Shown here: in pieces, positions 16,888 through 25,407 of the stretch | Position numbering within the stretch: the stretch's first letter is position 1 | Layout: every line of letters begins with the position of its first letter | NCBI GenBank assembly: GCA_039177505.1 | Contig: JBCDFR010000002.1 | Span: 1 to 64,000, forward strand | Reading direction: 5' to 3' | DNA length: 64,000 nucleotides | Source: JABSQH01 sp039177505 | GTDB lineage: Bacteria; Actinomycetota; Acidimicrobiia; Acidimicrobiales; Ilumatobacteraceae | Position numbers and translations under genes: made by a program | The notes under the pieces: model-generated | What the model saw: only the letters and a program-made list of their open reading frames with translations | Database searches by the model: none | What the model was told of the DNA's origin: nothing

Positions 16888-18156
16888 TCAGGCTGGAGCC
16901 GGAGGGGGCTCCGACGCCAGACCGAGCAACACGTCGAGGAGTACCGCCGCACCGGCAGCCAGATGTTCAGGCGCGGTGTACTCGGCGATGTTGTGGCTCA
17001 GTCCGTCGACACTCGGCACGAAGATCATGCCGCTCGGACAGATCCGGGCGAGCATCTGCGCGTCATGGCCCGCGCCACTGACGATGGGGCGGTGCGAGTA
17101 GCCCAGCCCCTCGGCGCTGGCGGCCACACGGTCGACCATTGCCGGGTCGAACTCGACCGACGAGAAGTTGGCCAGCGAACGCGTCGTGATCTCGACGTTC
17201 TCCGATTGCGCAAGTTCGTCGAGATGCCTGGCGAACATCTCGTTCGCCGCGCGCAGCAGGTCGTCGTCGGTGTGGCGCATGTCGACGGCCACGGTGGCGC
17301 TGGCCGGCACCACATTGACCAAGTTGGGGACCAGTTCGATGCGACCAGCGGTGGCGACGAGCGGTGGGCCGAAACGACGGGCAAGATCGCGGACGTACGT
17401 GGCGATTGCTGCCGCCGCGTACCCCGGATCGCGGCGCAGCGCCATCGGGGTCGTGCCTGCGTGGGCGGAGCGTCCGAGGATGGTCACCTCGGTCCATGAG
17501 ATGCCCTGTACGTCGGTGACGACGCTGATCTCGACCGCTTCCGTTTCGAGCACCGGCCCCTGCTCGATGTGCAGCTCGACGAAGGCGTGCGGTGGGGCGA
17601 CGGGCGGACACGGCGCCGAACCGGCATACCCGATGCGCGTGAGTTCACCGCCGAGCGTGGCTCGATCATCCACCGCCTCGATCGCCAATGCCGCCTCCAG
17701 TGGCATGCCCGCTGCGTACACCAGACTGCCGAGCATGTCGGGCGGGAATCGGGAGCCTTCCTCGTCGGTGAACACCGCAACAGCGACGGGCCGTTCGGTG
17801 GCGACGTCGGCATCGTTGAGCGCTTCGACCACCTCCAGGCCGGCGAGCACTCCGAGCGTCCCATCGAATCGCCCTCCGGTGCCGACCGTGTCGATGTGCG
17901 ACCCGGTCATCACGGGGGCCAGGTTCATGTCACGGCCGGCGCGCGTTCCGATGATGTTGCCGATCTTGTCGATCGCGACGGCGAGCCCGAGAGCGCGCAT
18001 CCACTCAACGACGAGATCGCGACCGGCCTTGTCGTCGTCGGTCAATGCCAAGCGGGCATTGCCCCATTCCCCGTTCGGTCCGTCGATCCGTCCGATCTCA
18101 GCGAGCTCGTCCAGACGCCGTGTCAGGCGCTCGACGCGCACCACAGGTGTGGTCAC
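16888..18156 (-). CDS. M20-family Zn amidase (hydantoinase/carbamoylase type)
   Basis: 422 residues from ATG 18156. Metal-ligand motifs of the family are present: GSHIDTVGTGGRFDGTLGVL (His and Asp ligands), FTDEEGSRF (Glu-Glu), and HIEQGPVLE (His-Ile-Glu-Gln-Gly-Pro). Near the end, SGAGHDAQMLAR and the H in DGLSHNIAE give the last ligand. These enzymes hydrolyse N-carbamoyl-L-amino acids, allantoate, ureidoglycolate or beta-ureidopropionate. Its 3' end is 11 bases from the convergent binding-protein gene. A purine-catabolic (allantoate) role is possible given the molybdenum hydroxylase nearby, but the two are separated by a + strand gene. Confidence 0.9.
   Translation of the reverse strand: MTTPVVRVERLTRRLDELAEIGRIDGPNGEWGNARLALTDDDKAGRDLVVEWMRALGLAVAIDKIGNIIGTRAGRDMNLAPVMTGSHIDTVGTGGRFDGTLGVLAGLEVVEALNDADVATERPVAVAVFTDEEGSRFPPDMLGSLVYAAGMPLEAALAIEAVDDRATLGGELTRIGYAGSAPCPPVAPPHAFVELHIEQGPVLETEAVEISVVTDVQGISWTEVTILGRSAHAGTTPMALRRDPGYAAAAIATYVRDLARRFGPPLVATAGRIELVPNLVNVVPASATVAVDMRHTDDDLLRAANEMFARHLDELAQSENVEITTRSLANFSSVEFDPAMVDRVAASAEGLGYSHRPIVSGAGHDAQMLARICPSGMIFVPSVDGLSHNIAEYTAPEHLAAGAAVLLDVLLGLASEPPPAPA
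16895..16912. terminator. Hairpin at convergent gene ends
   Basis: GGAGCC (16895-16900) and GGCTCC (16907-16912) form a 6-bp stem with a 6-base loop inside the last codons of the amidase gene, just past the stop of the convergent binding-protein gene. Placement suits a bidirectional terminator; no T-run follows. Confidence 0.35.
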
Positions 18157-18296
18157 GATCTCACCCGGTTCTCACCAACAGTGCAGGGCGGAATGTCTCG
18201 GCGCCACCTACGGTTGTATGTACTGAAGAGGCGGCCCATCGTCGACGTGATCATCTCATCTGCGATGGGTCTCGACGAAAGGATGCAGCAACAGCA

Positions 18297-19379
18297 ATGA
18301 ACACCGGATCGCTCAGCTTGGGTCGTTACGCCGGAGTTCCGGTGCGTGCGCACTGGAGCATGGGGTTCATCGCGGTTGTGCTCGGTCTGAACTGGACCGC
18401 GGCCATCGGGCTGGTTGCTGGGATCCTCGCCACGTTCTTGTTCTTCGGGTCGATTCTGGCTCACGAGTTCGGCCACGCGTTCGTCGCCCGTCGCTATGGC
18501 GTCAATACCGAGTCGATCGATCTCTGGGCCTTGGGCGGGGTTGCCCGGCTCGATCGCGAGCCTCCAACGCCGCGTGCCGACGGTCTGATCGCCGTCGCCG
18601 GCCCGGCCGTCAGCGCACTGCTCGCCATCGTGTTCATCGGATCGGGTCTGCTGCTCAGTAGCACCCTGTTGTTCGGTATCGGATTCCTCAACGCGTTGCT
18701 GGCGGTGTTCAACATGCTGCCTGGCGCGCCGCTCGACGGTGGACGTGTCGTCCGGGCCATCCGCTGGGCCCGGACCGGTGACAAGTATCGGGCGATGCGC
18801 GACGCCGGCCAGGCCGGACGTCTGCTCGGTTGGAGCATCAACATCTTCGCCGTGTGGCTCGTCTTCACCGGCCTGATTTCAGTCTTCTTTGCCCTGTTGC
18901 TCATTGCCTCGGGCCTGTTCATCGCGCTGAACGCTCGCGCCGAGATCATGGCGTCGTTCGTGCGCCAGCAACTCGATGGCGTGAAGGTACGAGACCTCAC
19001 GTGGTTCGGCGTGGCGCAGGCGGGCACCGACATGGACGCCGACTCGATGTTGTGGCAACGCCAGCGCCTCGGCAACGCTGGCGCTGTTGCCGTGGTCGGC
19101 GACGACGGTGAGCTCGACGGCCTGGTACTCGAAGACCAGATGTGGGCGGTCCCCGCTGAACGACGCGGCATGGTCATGCTCACCCAGCTGATGACTCCGT
19201 TCAGCAAAACGGCCAAGGCCACCCCCGACGAGGAGCTCACAGCGGTCCTCCCCCGACTGAACCCGCTCCGGCCGGTGGTCACCGTGTGGAACGACGACGA
19301 ACAGCTGACGGGCATCGTTCCTCCATCGAAACTGCAAGAACGGCTGACGAAGGCGCAGCAGGCCGCGTTTAGCGGCTGA
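18297..19379 (+). CDS. Site-2 protease family (M50) membrane metalloprotease with C-terminal CBS-like region
   Basis: 360 residues from ATG 18297, with an AAAGGA-type site about 12 bases upstream. There are about five to six transmembrane segments. The zinc site HEFGH is at residues 56-60 and the third-ligand motif PGAPLDGGR is near residue 140. After the membrane part, about residues 235-355 form a soluble CBS-domain-like region (QLMTPFSKTAKATPDEE, then VTVWNDDEQLTGIVPPSKL). Such rhomboid-independent S2P-like proteases cleave membrane proteins, and CBS domains sense adenosyl ligands. An open 140-bp region upstream, divergent from the amidase, holds its promoter. Confidence 0.92.
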   Translation: MNTGSLSLGRYAGVPVRAHWSMGFIAVVLGLNWTAAIGLVAGILATFLFFGSILAHEFGHAFVARRYGVNTESIDLWALGGVARLDREPPTPRADGLIAVAGPAVSALLAIVFIGSGLLLSSTLLFGIGFLNALLAVFNMLPGAPLDGGRVVRAIRWARTGDKYRAMRDAGQAGRLLGWSINIFAVWLVFTGLISVFFALLLIASGLFIALNARAEIMASFVRQQLDGVKVRDLTWFGVAQAGTDMDADSMLWQRQRLGNAGAVAVVGDDGELDGLVLEDQMWAVPAERRGMVMLTQLMTPFSKTAKATPDEELTAVLPRLNPLRPVVTVWNDDEQLTGIVPPSKLQERLTKAQQAAFSG

Positions 19380-19392
19380 CGAGACAGGTCGG

Positions 19393-19410
19393 GCGACGCT
19401 CAGGCGTCGC
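19393..19410. terminator. Strong GC hairpin between convergent M50 protease and phosphoribosyltransferase genes
   Basis: GCGACGC (19393-19399) pairs perfectly with GCGTCGC (19404-19410) around a TCAG loop. The hairpin spans the stop codon of the phosphoribosyltransferase and follows the M50 stop by 13 bases. It likely serves both genes as a terminator. No U tract. Confidence 0.45.
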
Positions 19411-19897
19411 GTACCGCCCACTCGCGTTTGGCGACGGGGGGCTGTTCGCTCCACGGAAAGTTGATCCACAGGTCGGTACGCCGCCACACATAGTCGCACT
19501 TGACGATCGACCGCGGCTTCTCGTAGAGCACTCCCGTCCGCACCTCGGCGACCTTGCCGTCGCAGAAGGCCTCGACCGACTCGAGGGTGTGTCCGGTATC
19601 GGCGACATCGTCGACGATGAGGATTCGGGCGTCGACCATGTCGACGAAGTCCGGAGCGGGCGGGAGGATATGTGGCACCTCGAGACGCTCGTCGACGCCG
19701 GTGTAGAACTCTACGTTCATCGTGTAGACGTTCTTGACCGACAGCGCGTACCCGATCGAGCCACCGATCAGCAGTCCGCCTCGGGCGATCGCCAACACCA
19801 TGTCGGGTTCGTAGCCGTCGTCGACGACCATCTGCGCGACCTCGCGCGATGCCTCCCCGAACATGTTCCAGGTCATGATCTCGCGTTCTTCCGACAT
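19400..19897 (-). CDS. Purine-type phosphoribosyltransferase
   Basis: 165 residues. The PRPP-binding motif is ILIVDDVADTGHTLE (acidic pair followed by the phosphate loop). The N-terminal AIARGGLLIGGSIGYAL supplies the PPi-binding region, and the C-terminal VWRRTDLWINFPW resembles the end of xanthine/hypoxanthine phosphoribosyltransferases (Gpt-like). It would convert a purine base and PRPP to a nucleotide. It begins 12 bases after the molybdenum subunit gene of the hydroxylase on the same strand, so both are probably one operon. This hints at hypoxanthine, xanthine or a related base as shared substrate (inference). Confidence 0.85.
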   Translation of the reverse strand: MSEEREIMTWNMFGEASREVAQMVVDDGYEPDMVLAIARGGLLIGGSIGYALSVKNVYTMNVEFYTGVDERLEVPHILPPAPDFVDMVDARILIVDDVADTGHTLESVEAFCDGKVAEVRTGVLYEKPRSIVKCDYVWRRTDLWINFPWSEQPPVAKREWAVRDA

Positions 19898-19908
19898 TGG
19901 AGCGCAAC

Positions 19909-22254
19909 CTACCCTGCGGCCGGTGGCGAGGAGGCACGCGCCGGCAGGCAGATGTCGGCAGGACGGACCGGGACTCGATCGAGCGCTCGGCCGACCCCGT
20001 CGACCTGGCGTAGCGCATCACGGATGGCGGCAACGATGGCGGGTGTCGACGAAATGGTTGGCGGCTCACCGACGCCCTTGGCGCCGAGTGGTGCCATGGG
20101 ATCCGGCTGCTCGATCAACGTCGCAACCACGTCGGGCATGTCGAGGAAGGTCGGCAACAGATAGTCCGTGAAGTTGCCGTTGCGGATCACGCCGTCGGTC
20201 TGGATGATCTCCTCCATCACCGCCAGCCCCAGTCCCTGGGCGATGCCGCCTTCGATCTGGCCGGTGATCGACAACGGGTTGAGTGCTCGTCCTACGTCTT
20301 GCGCTGTTGCGATCTGCACGACCTTGACGAGGCCGAGTTCGGGATCGACGTCGACCACGGCGCGGTGGGCGACGAACACGAATCCGACGTGACAGTCGCC
20401 CTGCCCGTTCTCGTCGAGCGGCTCAGTGTCCTGATGCCGGTACACCACCGTCTCGTCGATGTCGATCCCGGCGCTGGCATCGGCGACCGCGATGCGCCAA
20501 CCGGTGGTCTCGTCACGGATGTCGGTGCCATCGATCACGAGGTTCTCGGGATCGACACCGTGTTGCTCGGCGACGTGGAGAAACAGCCGGTCGCGCACCG
20601 CCCGGCAGGCTGATGCCACCGCACCACCACTCATCCACGTCTGCCGAGACGCGGACGTGGAGCCGGCCGAGCCGATCTGTGTATCGATCCGCCCGAGGAC
20701 CACGTCATCGACGCCAAGGATCGATCGGGCGATCTGCCCAGCCAGCGTGACAAAGCCCTGCCCGACTTCGACCGTGGCGAACTTCAGCATGGCGACGCCG
20801 GCGCCGAGGCGACAGCGAGCGGTGGCGTAGTCGTCGAATCCCGCTGAGTACATCAGGTTCTTGATCGACACCCCCCATCCGATCCCACGTACCACGTCGG
20901 CCGCGTCCGTGGTTCGTCCCGCGCCGCCGGGAACCTTCATGACGTCGACCAAGCCGTCGGAACGAGGACGGCCACCAACGGGTTCGTCGGGCAGCGGCAG
21001 TGCAGCGGTTTCGCGCAGACACTCTTCGACCGGCGCGACGTTCTGCACGACCTGTCCGGTGATGGTGGTGTCGCCGGTACGCATCGCATTGCGCAGCCGC
21101 AGCTCCCACGGATCGACGCCGCAGGCATCGGCGAGCTTGTCCATCTGCGACTCGTGTGCGAAGCAGATCTGGACCACGCCGAACCCACGCATCGCCCCGC
21201 ACGGGAGGTGGTTCGTGCGCACCGCGTGCCCCTCGATCACGGCGTTGGGACAGCGGTACGGTCCCGGCGCCTGGGTGACGGCGTTGAGCAGTACGGCCGA
21301 TGAGGTCGAGGCGTATGCCCCGCCGTCGAACACCATTCGGGACTCGACCTTGACCAACTCGCCATCGGCGGTGGCGTGATGGCGCATCCAGATCTGCGCC
21401 GGATGCCGATGCACGTGGCCCAGGAAGCTCTCGGCACGGTCATACGCCATGCGTACCGGGCGTCCGAGTCGGAGCGCGAGCAGGCTGGTATGGATTTGCA
21501 GGCTGATGTCTTCGCGCGCTCCGAATGCACCCCCGACACCGCCGAGCACCAGGCGCACCGACTCGGGATCGAGGCCGAGGCAGTCGGCCATCTGTCGGCG
21601 ATCCTCGTGCATCCACTGCGTGGCCACGTACACCTCGAGGCTACGTCCACCCGGATCCGGGATCGCAAGCGCCGCTTCCAAGCCCAGGAACGCTTGATCT
21701 TGCATACCGACCTCGTACGTTCCTTCGACGACCACGTCGGCCGTCGCCTCGGGATCGCCGTGAACCACCGGTTGCGACGCGATCACGTTGCCGTCGGGAT
21801 GGATCGCCGGCGTGTTGGGGTCGAGCGCCGCTTCGGCGTCGAGCAGCGGTTCGAGTACCTCGTAGTCGACCCTGATTGCGTCCACGGCGCGGCGACACAC
21901 CTCGGGATCGTCACCCGCCACGGCTGCGATCGGTTCGCCGACGTATCGAACGATGTCGGCGGCGAAGACCGGTTGGTCGGGAACGATCAGGCCGTACGTT
22001 CGCTCTCCCGGCACGTCGTCGGCGGTGATGACGGCGAGCACACCGGGCACCTTCCAAGCACCTGACACGTCGATCGACCGAATTCGCGCGTACGGATGCG
22101 GCGAACGCAGCGTTGCTCCCCACACGCAGCCTTCCGCGCTGAGGTCGGAGGAGAACTCGAACGAGCCTTGCACCTTGGCCGTACCGTCGGGGCGCAGGAC
22201 CGAGTCGCCGAGCGTGCCGGGGCGAGCGGCTGCGGGGGCGTCGATGATACTCAT
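19909..22254 (-). CDS. Molybdopterin-binding large subunit of a xanthine dehydrogenase-type hydroxylase
   Basis: 781 residues from ATG 22254; an upstream frame extension is not domain-like. The sequence begins DSVLRPDGTAKVQGSFEF (subdomain typical of XdhA/CoxL) and contains GGVGGAFGARED (Gln/Gly-rich Moco loop) and PCGAMRGFG. Near the C-terminus, GAKGVGEPPTISS has the catalytic Glu of xanthine dehydrogenase-type enzymes. Members hydroxylate purines, aldehydes or CO. It overlaps the 2Fe-2S gene by 4 nt and is followed by a phosphoribosyltransferase, so a purine substrate is the most likely. No CoxL-type Cys loop (AYRCSFR) is seen. Confidence 0.93.
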   Translation of the reverse strand: MSIIDAPAAARPGTLGDSVLRPDGTAKVQGSFEFSSDLSAEGCVWGATLRSPHPYARIRSIDVSGAWKVPGVLAVITADDVPGERTYGLIVPDQPVFAADIVRYVGEPIAAVAGDDPEVCRRAVDAIRVDYEVLEPLLDAEAALDPNTPAIHPDGNVIASQPVVHGDPEATADVVVEGTYEVGMQDQAFLGLEAALAIPDPGGRSLEVYVATQWMHEDRRQMADCLGLDPESVRLVLGGVGGAFGAREDISLQIHTSLLALRLGRPVRMAYDRAESFLGHVHRHPAQIWMRHHATADGELVKVESRMVFDGGAYASTSSAVLLNAVTQAPGPYRCPNAVIEGHAVRTNHLPCGAMRGFGVVQICFAHESQMDKLADACGVDPWELRLRNAMRTGDTTITGQVVQNVAPVEECLRETAALPLPDEPVGGRPRSDGLVDVMKVPGGAGRTTDAADVVRGIGWGVSIKNLMYSAGFDDYATARCRLGAGVAMLKFATVEVGQGFVTLAGQIARSILGVDDVVLGRIDTQIGSAGSTSASRQTWMSGGAVASACRAVRDRLFLHVAEQHGVDPENLVIDGTDIRDETTGWRIAVADASAGIDIDETVVYRHQDTEPLDENGQGDCHVGFVFVAHRAVVDVDPELGLVKVVQIATAQDVGRALNPLSITGQIEGGIAQGLGLAVMEEIIQTDGVIRNGNFTDYLLPTFLDMPDVVATLIEQPDPMAPLGAKGVGEPPTISSTPAIVAAIRDALRQVDGVGRALDRVPVRPADICLPARASSPPAAG

Positions 22255-22724
22255 CGGCGCCGTTCCACCACCACTCGTTCGACCGCTTCGAGAATGCGTC
22301 CATACCCCGTACAGCGGCACAGATTGCCGGCCAAGGCCTCACGCACTTCGGTGTCGCTCGGCTCGCCGTCGGACTCGAGCAGCGAGTGCACCGCAACGAT
22401 CAGCCCCGGAGTACAGAACCCGCATTGCACGGCGCCGGCATCGACAAAGGCCCGCTGCACATCGCTGGGCGCACCGTCGGGAGCGATCCCCTCGACCGTG
22501 GTGATCGACTGTCCGATAGCGCTCGCCGCCATCACCAAACACGAGCAGACGAGCTCGCCGTCGACCACCACGCTGCAGGAACCGCACTCGCCCTGTTCGC
22601 ACGCCCCTTTGCTGCCGAGTAGACCGATGCGGTTGCGCAACACCTCGAGCAAGCTCTCGCCGAGCCACGAGTCGCGTACGTCGTGGTCGGCCCCGTTGAC
22701 CCTCAGCGTGAACTGGTCGCTCAT
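22251..22724 (-). CDS. 2Fe-2S subunit of the molybdenum hydroxylase
   Basis: 157 residues from ATG 22724. Plant-type ferredoxin cluster CEQGECGSCSV with a further Cys in SCLVMAAS, then the second cluster QCGFCTPG and LCRCTGY. This is the typical small subunit (XdhC/CoxS/CutS type) with two [2Fe-2S] clusters that carry electrons from molybdenum to FAD. Overlaps both neighbours by 4 nt (ATGA), so the three subunits are made together. Confidence 0.96.
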   Translation of the reverse strand: MSDQFTLRVNGADHDVRDSWLGESLLEVLRNRIGLLGSKGACEQGECGSCSVVVDGELVCSCLVMAASAIGQSITTVEGIAPDGAPSDVQRAFVDAGAVQCGFCTPGLIVAVHSLLESDGEPSDTEVREALAGNLCRCTGYGRILEAVERVVVERRR

Positions 22725-23593
22725 GCGGCAGCTCCCAGTGCATCGAGGCCGCGTGCGGCCAACCGGCGGGTGAGTACCCCGATGGCGTGGCGCCGATAGT
22801 CGGCGCTGGCTCGATGGTCGTCGATTGGTGCGGCAAACGCTGCGGCGCCGTCGGCGAACGTTCGAACCGCGTCGGCATGCACGCTCATCGTGCGCCAATC
22901 GAGGGCCGCTGCGAACGCCGCTTCAAGCTCTGGCGCACGCAACACCGTCGGCCCGACCGACCCGAGGGCGAGGCCGACACTCCGACGCTGACGATCGAGC
23001 ACCAGGCAGGTCGAGGCGATAGCGATGACCATCGCGTTCCGTACACCCACTTTCGCGTAGCCCTGCCACCCGTCGGTCACCGGCAGCGTGAACGACACGA
23101 TGAGGTCACCCGAACCGAGCGTCGTGCGCTTTGGGCCCTGCATCACGTCGACGACGGGGACCGACCGGCGGCCCTGAGTCGACGCCACCTCGGCTGACGC
23201 ACCGAGCGCCGCCAATACGGGGAGTCCGTCACCGGCGGGCGAGCACGTGCCGAGATTGCCGCCCAGCGTTCCGGCATTGCGGATCTGCGGTGAGCCAACC
23301 GTGCGGGCAGCCTCTGCCAGCGCCGGCACCAACTGCGCCAGCGGCTCGGCGAGCATCTCGGAGTACGTCACCGCGGCACCGATCGTGACGGTGGCCGCTG
23401 CGACGTCGTGGCGCCACGACCGGAGCTCGGCGATCCGATTCACCGCCACGACGTCGGCGTCCGGGAGCGGACGCAGCCGTCCATCGTTGACCTCGACCAT
23501 TAGATCGGTACCGCCAGCGAGCACGATCGACTCCGGTCGATCGTCGAGACGTTCGACCGCGCTTGCGACATCGGTCGCCACGAACACGGCCAT
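22721..23593 (-). CDS. FAD-binding subunit of the molybdenum hydroxylase
   Basis: 290 residues. FAD-binding motifs LAGGTDLMVEV (residues 25-36) and RNAGTLGGNLGTCSPAGDG (residues 105-124) are those of CoxM/XdhB-type subunits; the C-terminal CO_deh_flav_C domain follows. This is the first gene of the FAD - FeS - Mo - phosphoribosyltransferase operon. The divergent binding-protein gene probably starts only about 23 bases away, so transcripts are likely leaderless or nearly so. Confidence 0.95.
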   Translation of the reverse strand: MAVFVATDVASAVERLDDRPESIVLAGGTDLMVEVNDGRLRPLPDADVVAVNRIAELRSWRHDVAAATVTIGAAVTYSEMLAEPLAQLVPALAEAARTVGSPQIRNAGTLGGNLGTCSPAGDGLPVLAALGASAEVASTQGRRSVPVVDVMQGPKRTTLGSGDLIVSFTLPVTDGWQGYAKVGVRNAMVIAIASTCLVLDRQRRSVGLALGSVGPTVLRAPELEAAFAAALDWRTMSVHADAVRTFADGAAAFAAPIDDHRASADYRRHAIGVLTRRLAARGLDALGAAA

Positions 23594-23615
23594 CGGCGAA
23601 CTGTACCAACGCGCC

Positions 23616-25397
23616 GTGTTCCGTGCTGACTCGTCTCGGAGTGTTCACGGCGATACCGTCGCGCCGATCCCGCCCTCTCGCGTCGACGCATTCCAGCGCC
23701 GCTCTCGGCTGCCTGCATTGCTCGTCGGCGCGCTTGCCGTCGCCACCGCGTGCGCCGGCACGTCTGGAGAAGGCGAGGCCGACAACGCCCCCGACGGCGC
23801 GCCATCGACCACCGTCGAGGCGCGTCCGGGCGTCAACAACGGCACCGTCGCGCCCACCACTGCACCTGCTGACCCGATCGCTGGTGGGATCCTGCGCTTC
23901 GCTCCCGGACAGGTGGGGTCGACACTCGACCCCACCAGCACCGAGTTCAACGCGGCAGAACGCACCGTCACCAATGCGGTGTTCGACACGTTGACAGCCA
24001 TCGACGTCGACGGACGCCCGGTCCCCTACCTCGCCGAGTCGTTGGAACCTGTGTTCGGCGACCTCTCGATCTGGCGGATGACGCTGCGCCGAGACGTCGT
24101 GTTCCACGACGGCACGCCGCTCGACGCTGCTGCCGTCGTCACCAACTTCGAAGCACAACGCGCCGACCCGACGGTGGGCGTGATCATCCGCGCCGACTAC
24201 GTCGACTTCGCCCCGGCCATCGCGATCGATGAGCGAACCGTCGAGTACCGACTACGTGATCAGAACGGCGCGTTCGCGGCCCGGCTCGCCGGCCCGGAAG
24301 GGATCGTTGCGTCGCCGACCTGGCTGGCCGCAACCGTCGCCGACCCCGACCTTCGCGGGACACCGATCGGCACCGGCCCGTTCGTCTTCACCGATCGGAC
24401 CGACCGGTTCATACGCGTCGACCGCAACGCCGACTGGTGGGGTGGAGACGTGTACCTCGATGCCATCGAGTTCATCACCGACATCGATTCGCTCGGACGC
24501 ACCGCACCTGAACTGTTGGCTGCGGGCGATCTCGACGGGATGCAGTCGAGCGATCCGACCGTTGTTGCCGAACTGCTCGAACTCGGCGACATGACAACCA
24601 CCGTCGACATCGCCGATGACGTGGCGCTGGTGATCGTCAACACGCAGTCTCCACCGTTCGACGATCTGCGGGCGCGACGGGCCCTCACTCTGGCGACGCC
24701 GCTCGAGGCCGTACGCAGTGCGCTCGGCGGCGACGGAGCGGTCGAGGCGACACAACGCTTCGCCCCCGACAGTCCGTACTTCGAGCCGGGTCTGCGCCAG
24801 CTCGGCGATGCTCCCGAGCGAGCGACGCCGCTGATCGCCGCTGTCTGCTTCGAGCGTCCCGACGATTGCGTCGATGGACGGATCGCGGTCAACCTGCCGT
24901 ATCCCGCAGCATCGACGCCACCGGCGGCGATCGATGCCCTCGTCGAAGGATGGTCGGCGGCGGGATTCGACGTCACCGTCGAACCGCTCGACGACGCCGC
25001 GCACCGCTCACGGGTTGGTCTCGGTGCGTACGACGCCACGGTGTGGCAACAGTTCGGCGCCGTGGATCCCGCGATCGACAACGTGCGGTTGTTCTGCCGC
25101 AACGTCGGTGCGGTCTCTCTCAACTGGTCTCGGCTGTGTGACCTCGACCGCGACGCCCAGTTGCTCCAGGCACAGAGCAACACTGATCCGGAGACCCGCA
25201 CGCCCTACTACCGCTCGGTGAGCACGGCGATGACCGAGTCGTACGCGTACGTCTTCTTGACTCACGACGAGTGGGCGTACAGTTTCGCGCCGAACGTCGG
25301 CGGAGTCTGCGAACGCACAGCTCCTGACGGAGCTGCGCTCGGCTGCACATCACCCTCCGGAGGGACCTGGCTCACGAGCACCTGGTTCACGGGGTGA
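23616..25397 (+). CDS. ABC transporter substrate-binding lipoprotein, family 5 (oligopeptide/nickel type)
   Basis: About 593 residues if the GTG at 23616 is the start; no ATG exists in frame nearby. A signal with the lipobox-like VATAC precedes a Thr/Ala/Pro/Asp-rich linker. The mature protein has the SBP_bac_5 features: LDPTSTEF, LAESLEPVFGDLSIWRMTLR, DVVFHDGTPLDAAAVV, GTGPFVF and the tryptophan-rich C-terminal lobe. It should bind oligopeptides or similar ligands. No permease or ATPase is adjacent; the next gene, a glycosyltransferase, starts 10 bases after its stop, so it may share its transcript by accident of position. Confidence 0.82.
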   Translation: MFRADSSRSVHGDTVAPIPPSRVDAFQRRSRLPALLVGALAVATACAGTSGEGEADNAPDGAPSTTVEARPGVNNGTVAPTTAPADPIAGGILRFAPGQVGSTLDPTSTEFNAAERTVTNAVFDTLTAIDVDGRPVPYLAESLEPVFGDLSIWRMTLRRDVVFHDGTPLDAAAVVTNFEAQRADPTVGVIIRADYVDFAPAIAIDERTVEYRLRDQNGAFAARLAGPEGIVASPTWLAATVADPDLRGTPIGTGPFVFTDRTDRFIRVDRNADWWGGDVYLDAIEFITDIDSLGRTAPELLAAGDLDGMQSSDPTVVAELLELGDMTTTVDIADDVALVIVNTQSPPFDDLRARRALTLATPLEAVRSALGGDGAVEATQRFAPDSPYFEPGLRQLGDAPERATPLIAAVCFERPDDCVDGRIAVNLPYPAASTPPAAIDALVEGWSAAGFDVTVEPLDDAAHRSRVGLGAYDATVWQQFGAVDPAIDNVRLFCRNVGAVSLNWSRLCDLDRDAQLLQAQSNTDPETRTPYYRSVSTAMTESYAYVFLTHDEWAYSFAPNVGGVCERTAPDGAALGCTSPSGGTWLTSTWFTG

Positions 25398-25407
25398 CCC
25401 ACCGAGG

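Noticed and set aside
19909..22254. Carbon monoxide dehydrogenase large subunit (CoxL) as identity of the Mo subunit
   Set aside because: The CoxL form I signature with a selenide-bridging Cys (AYRCSFR-type) is not seen; instead the GVGEPP box and the adjacent phosphoribosyltransferase favour a purine-type hydroxylase.
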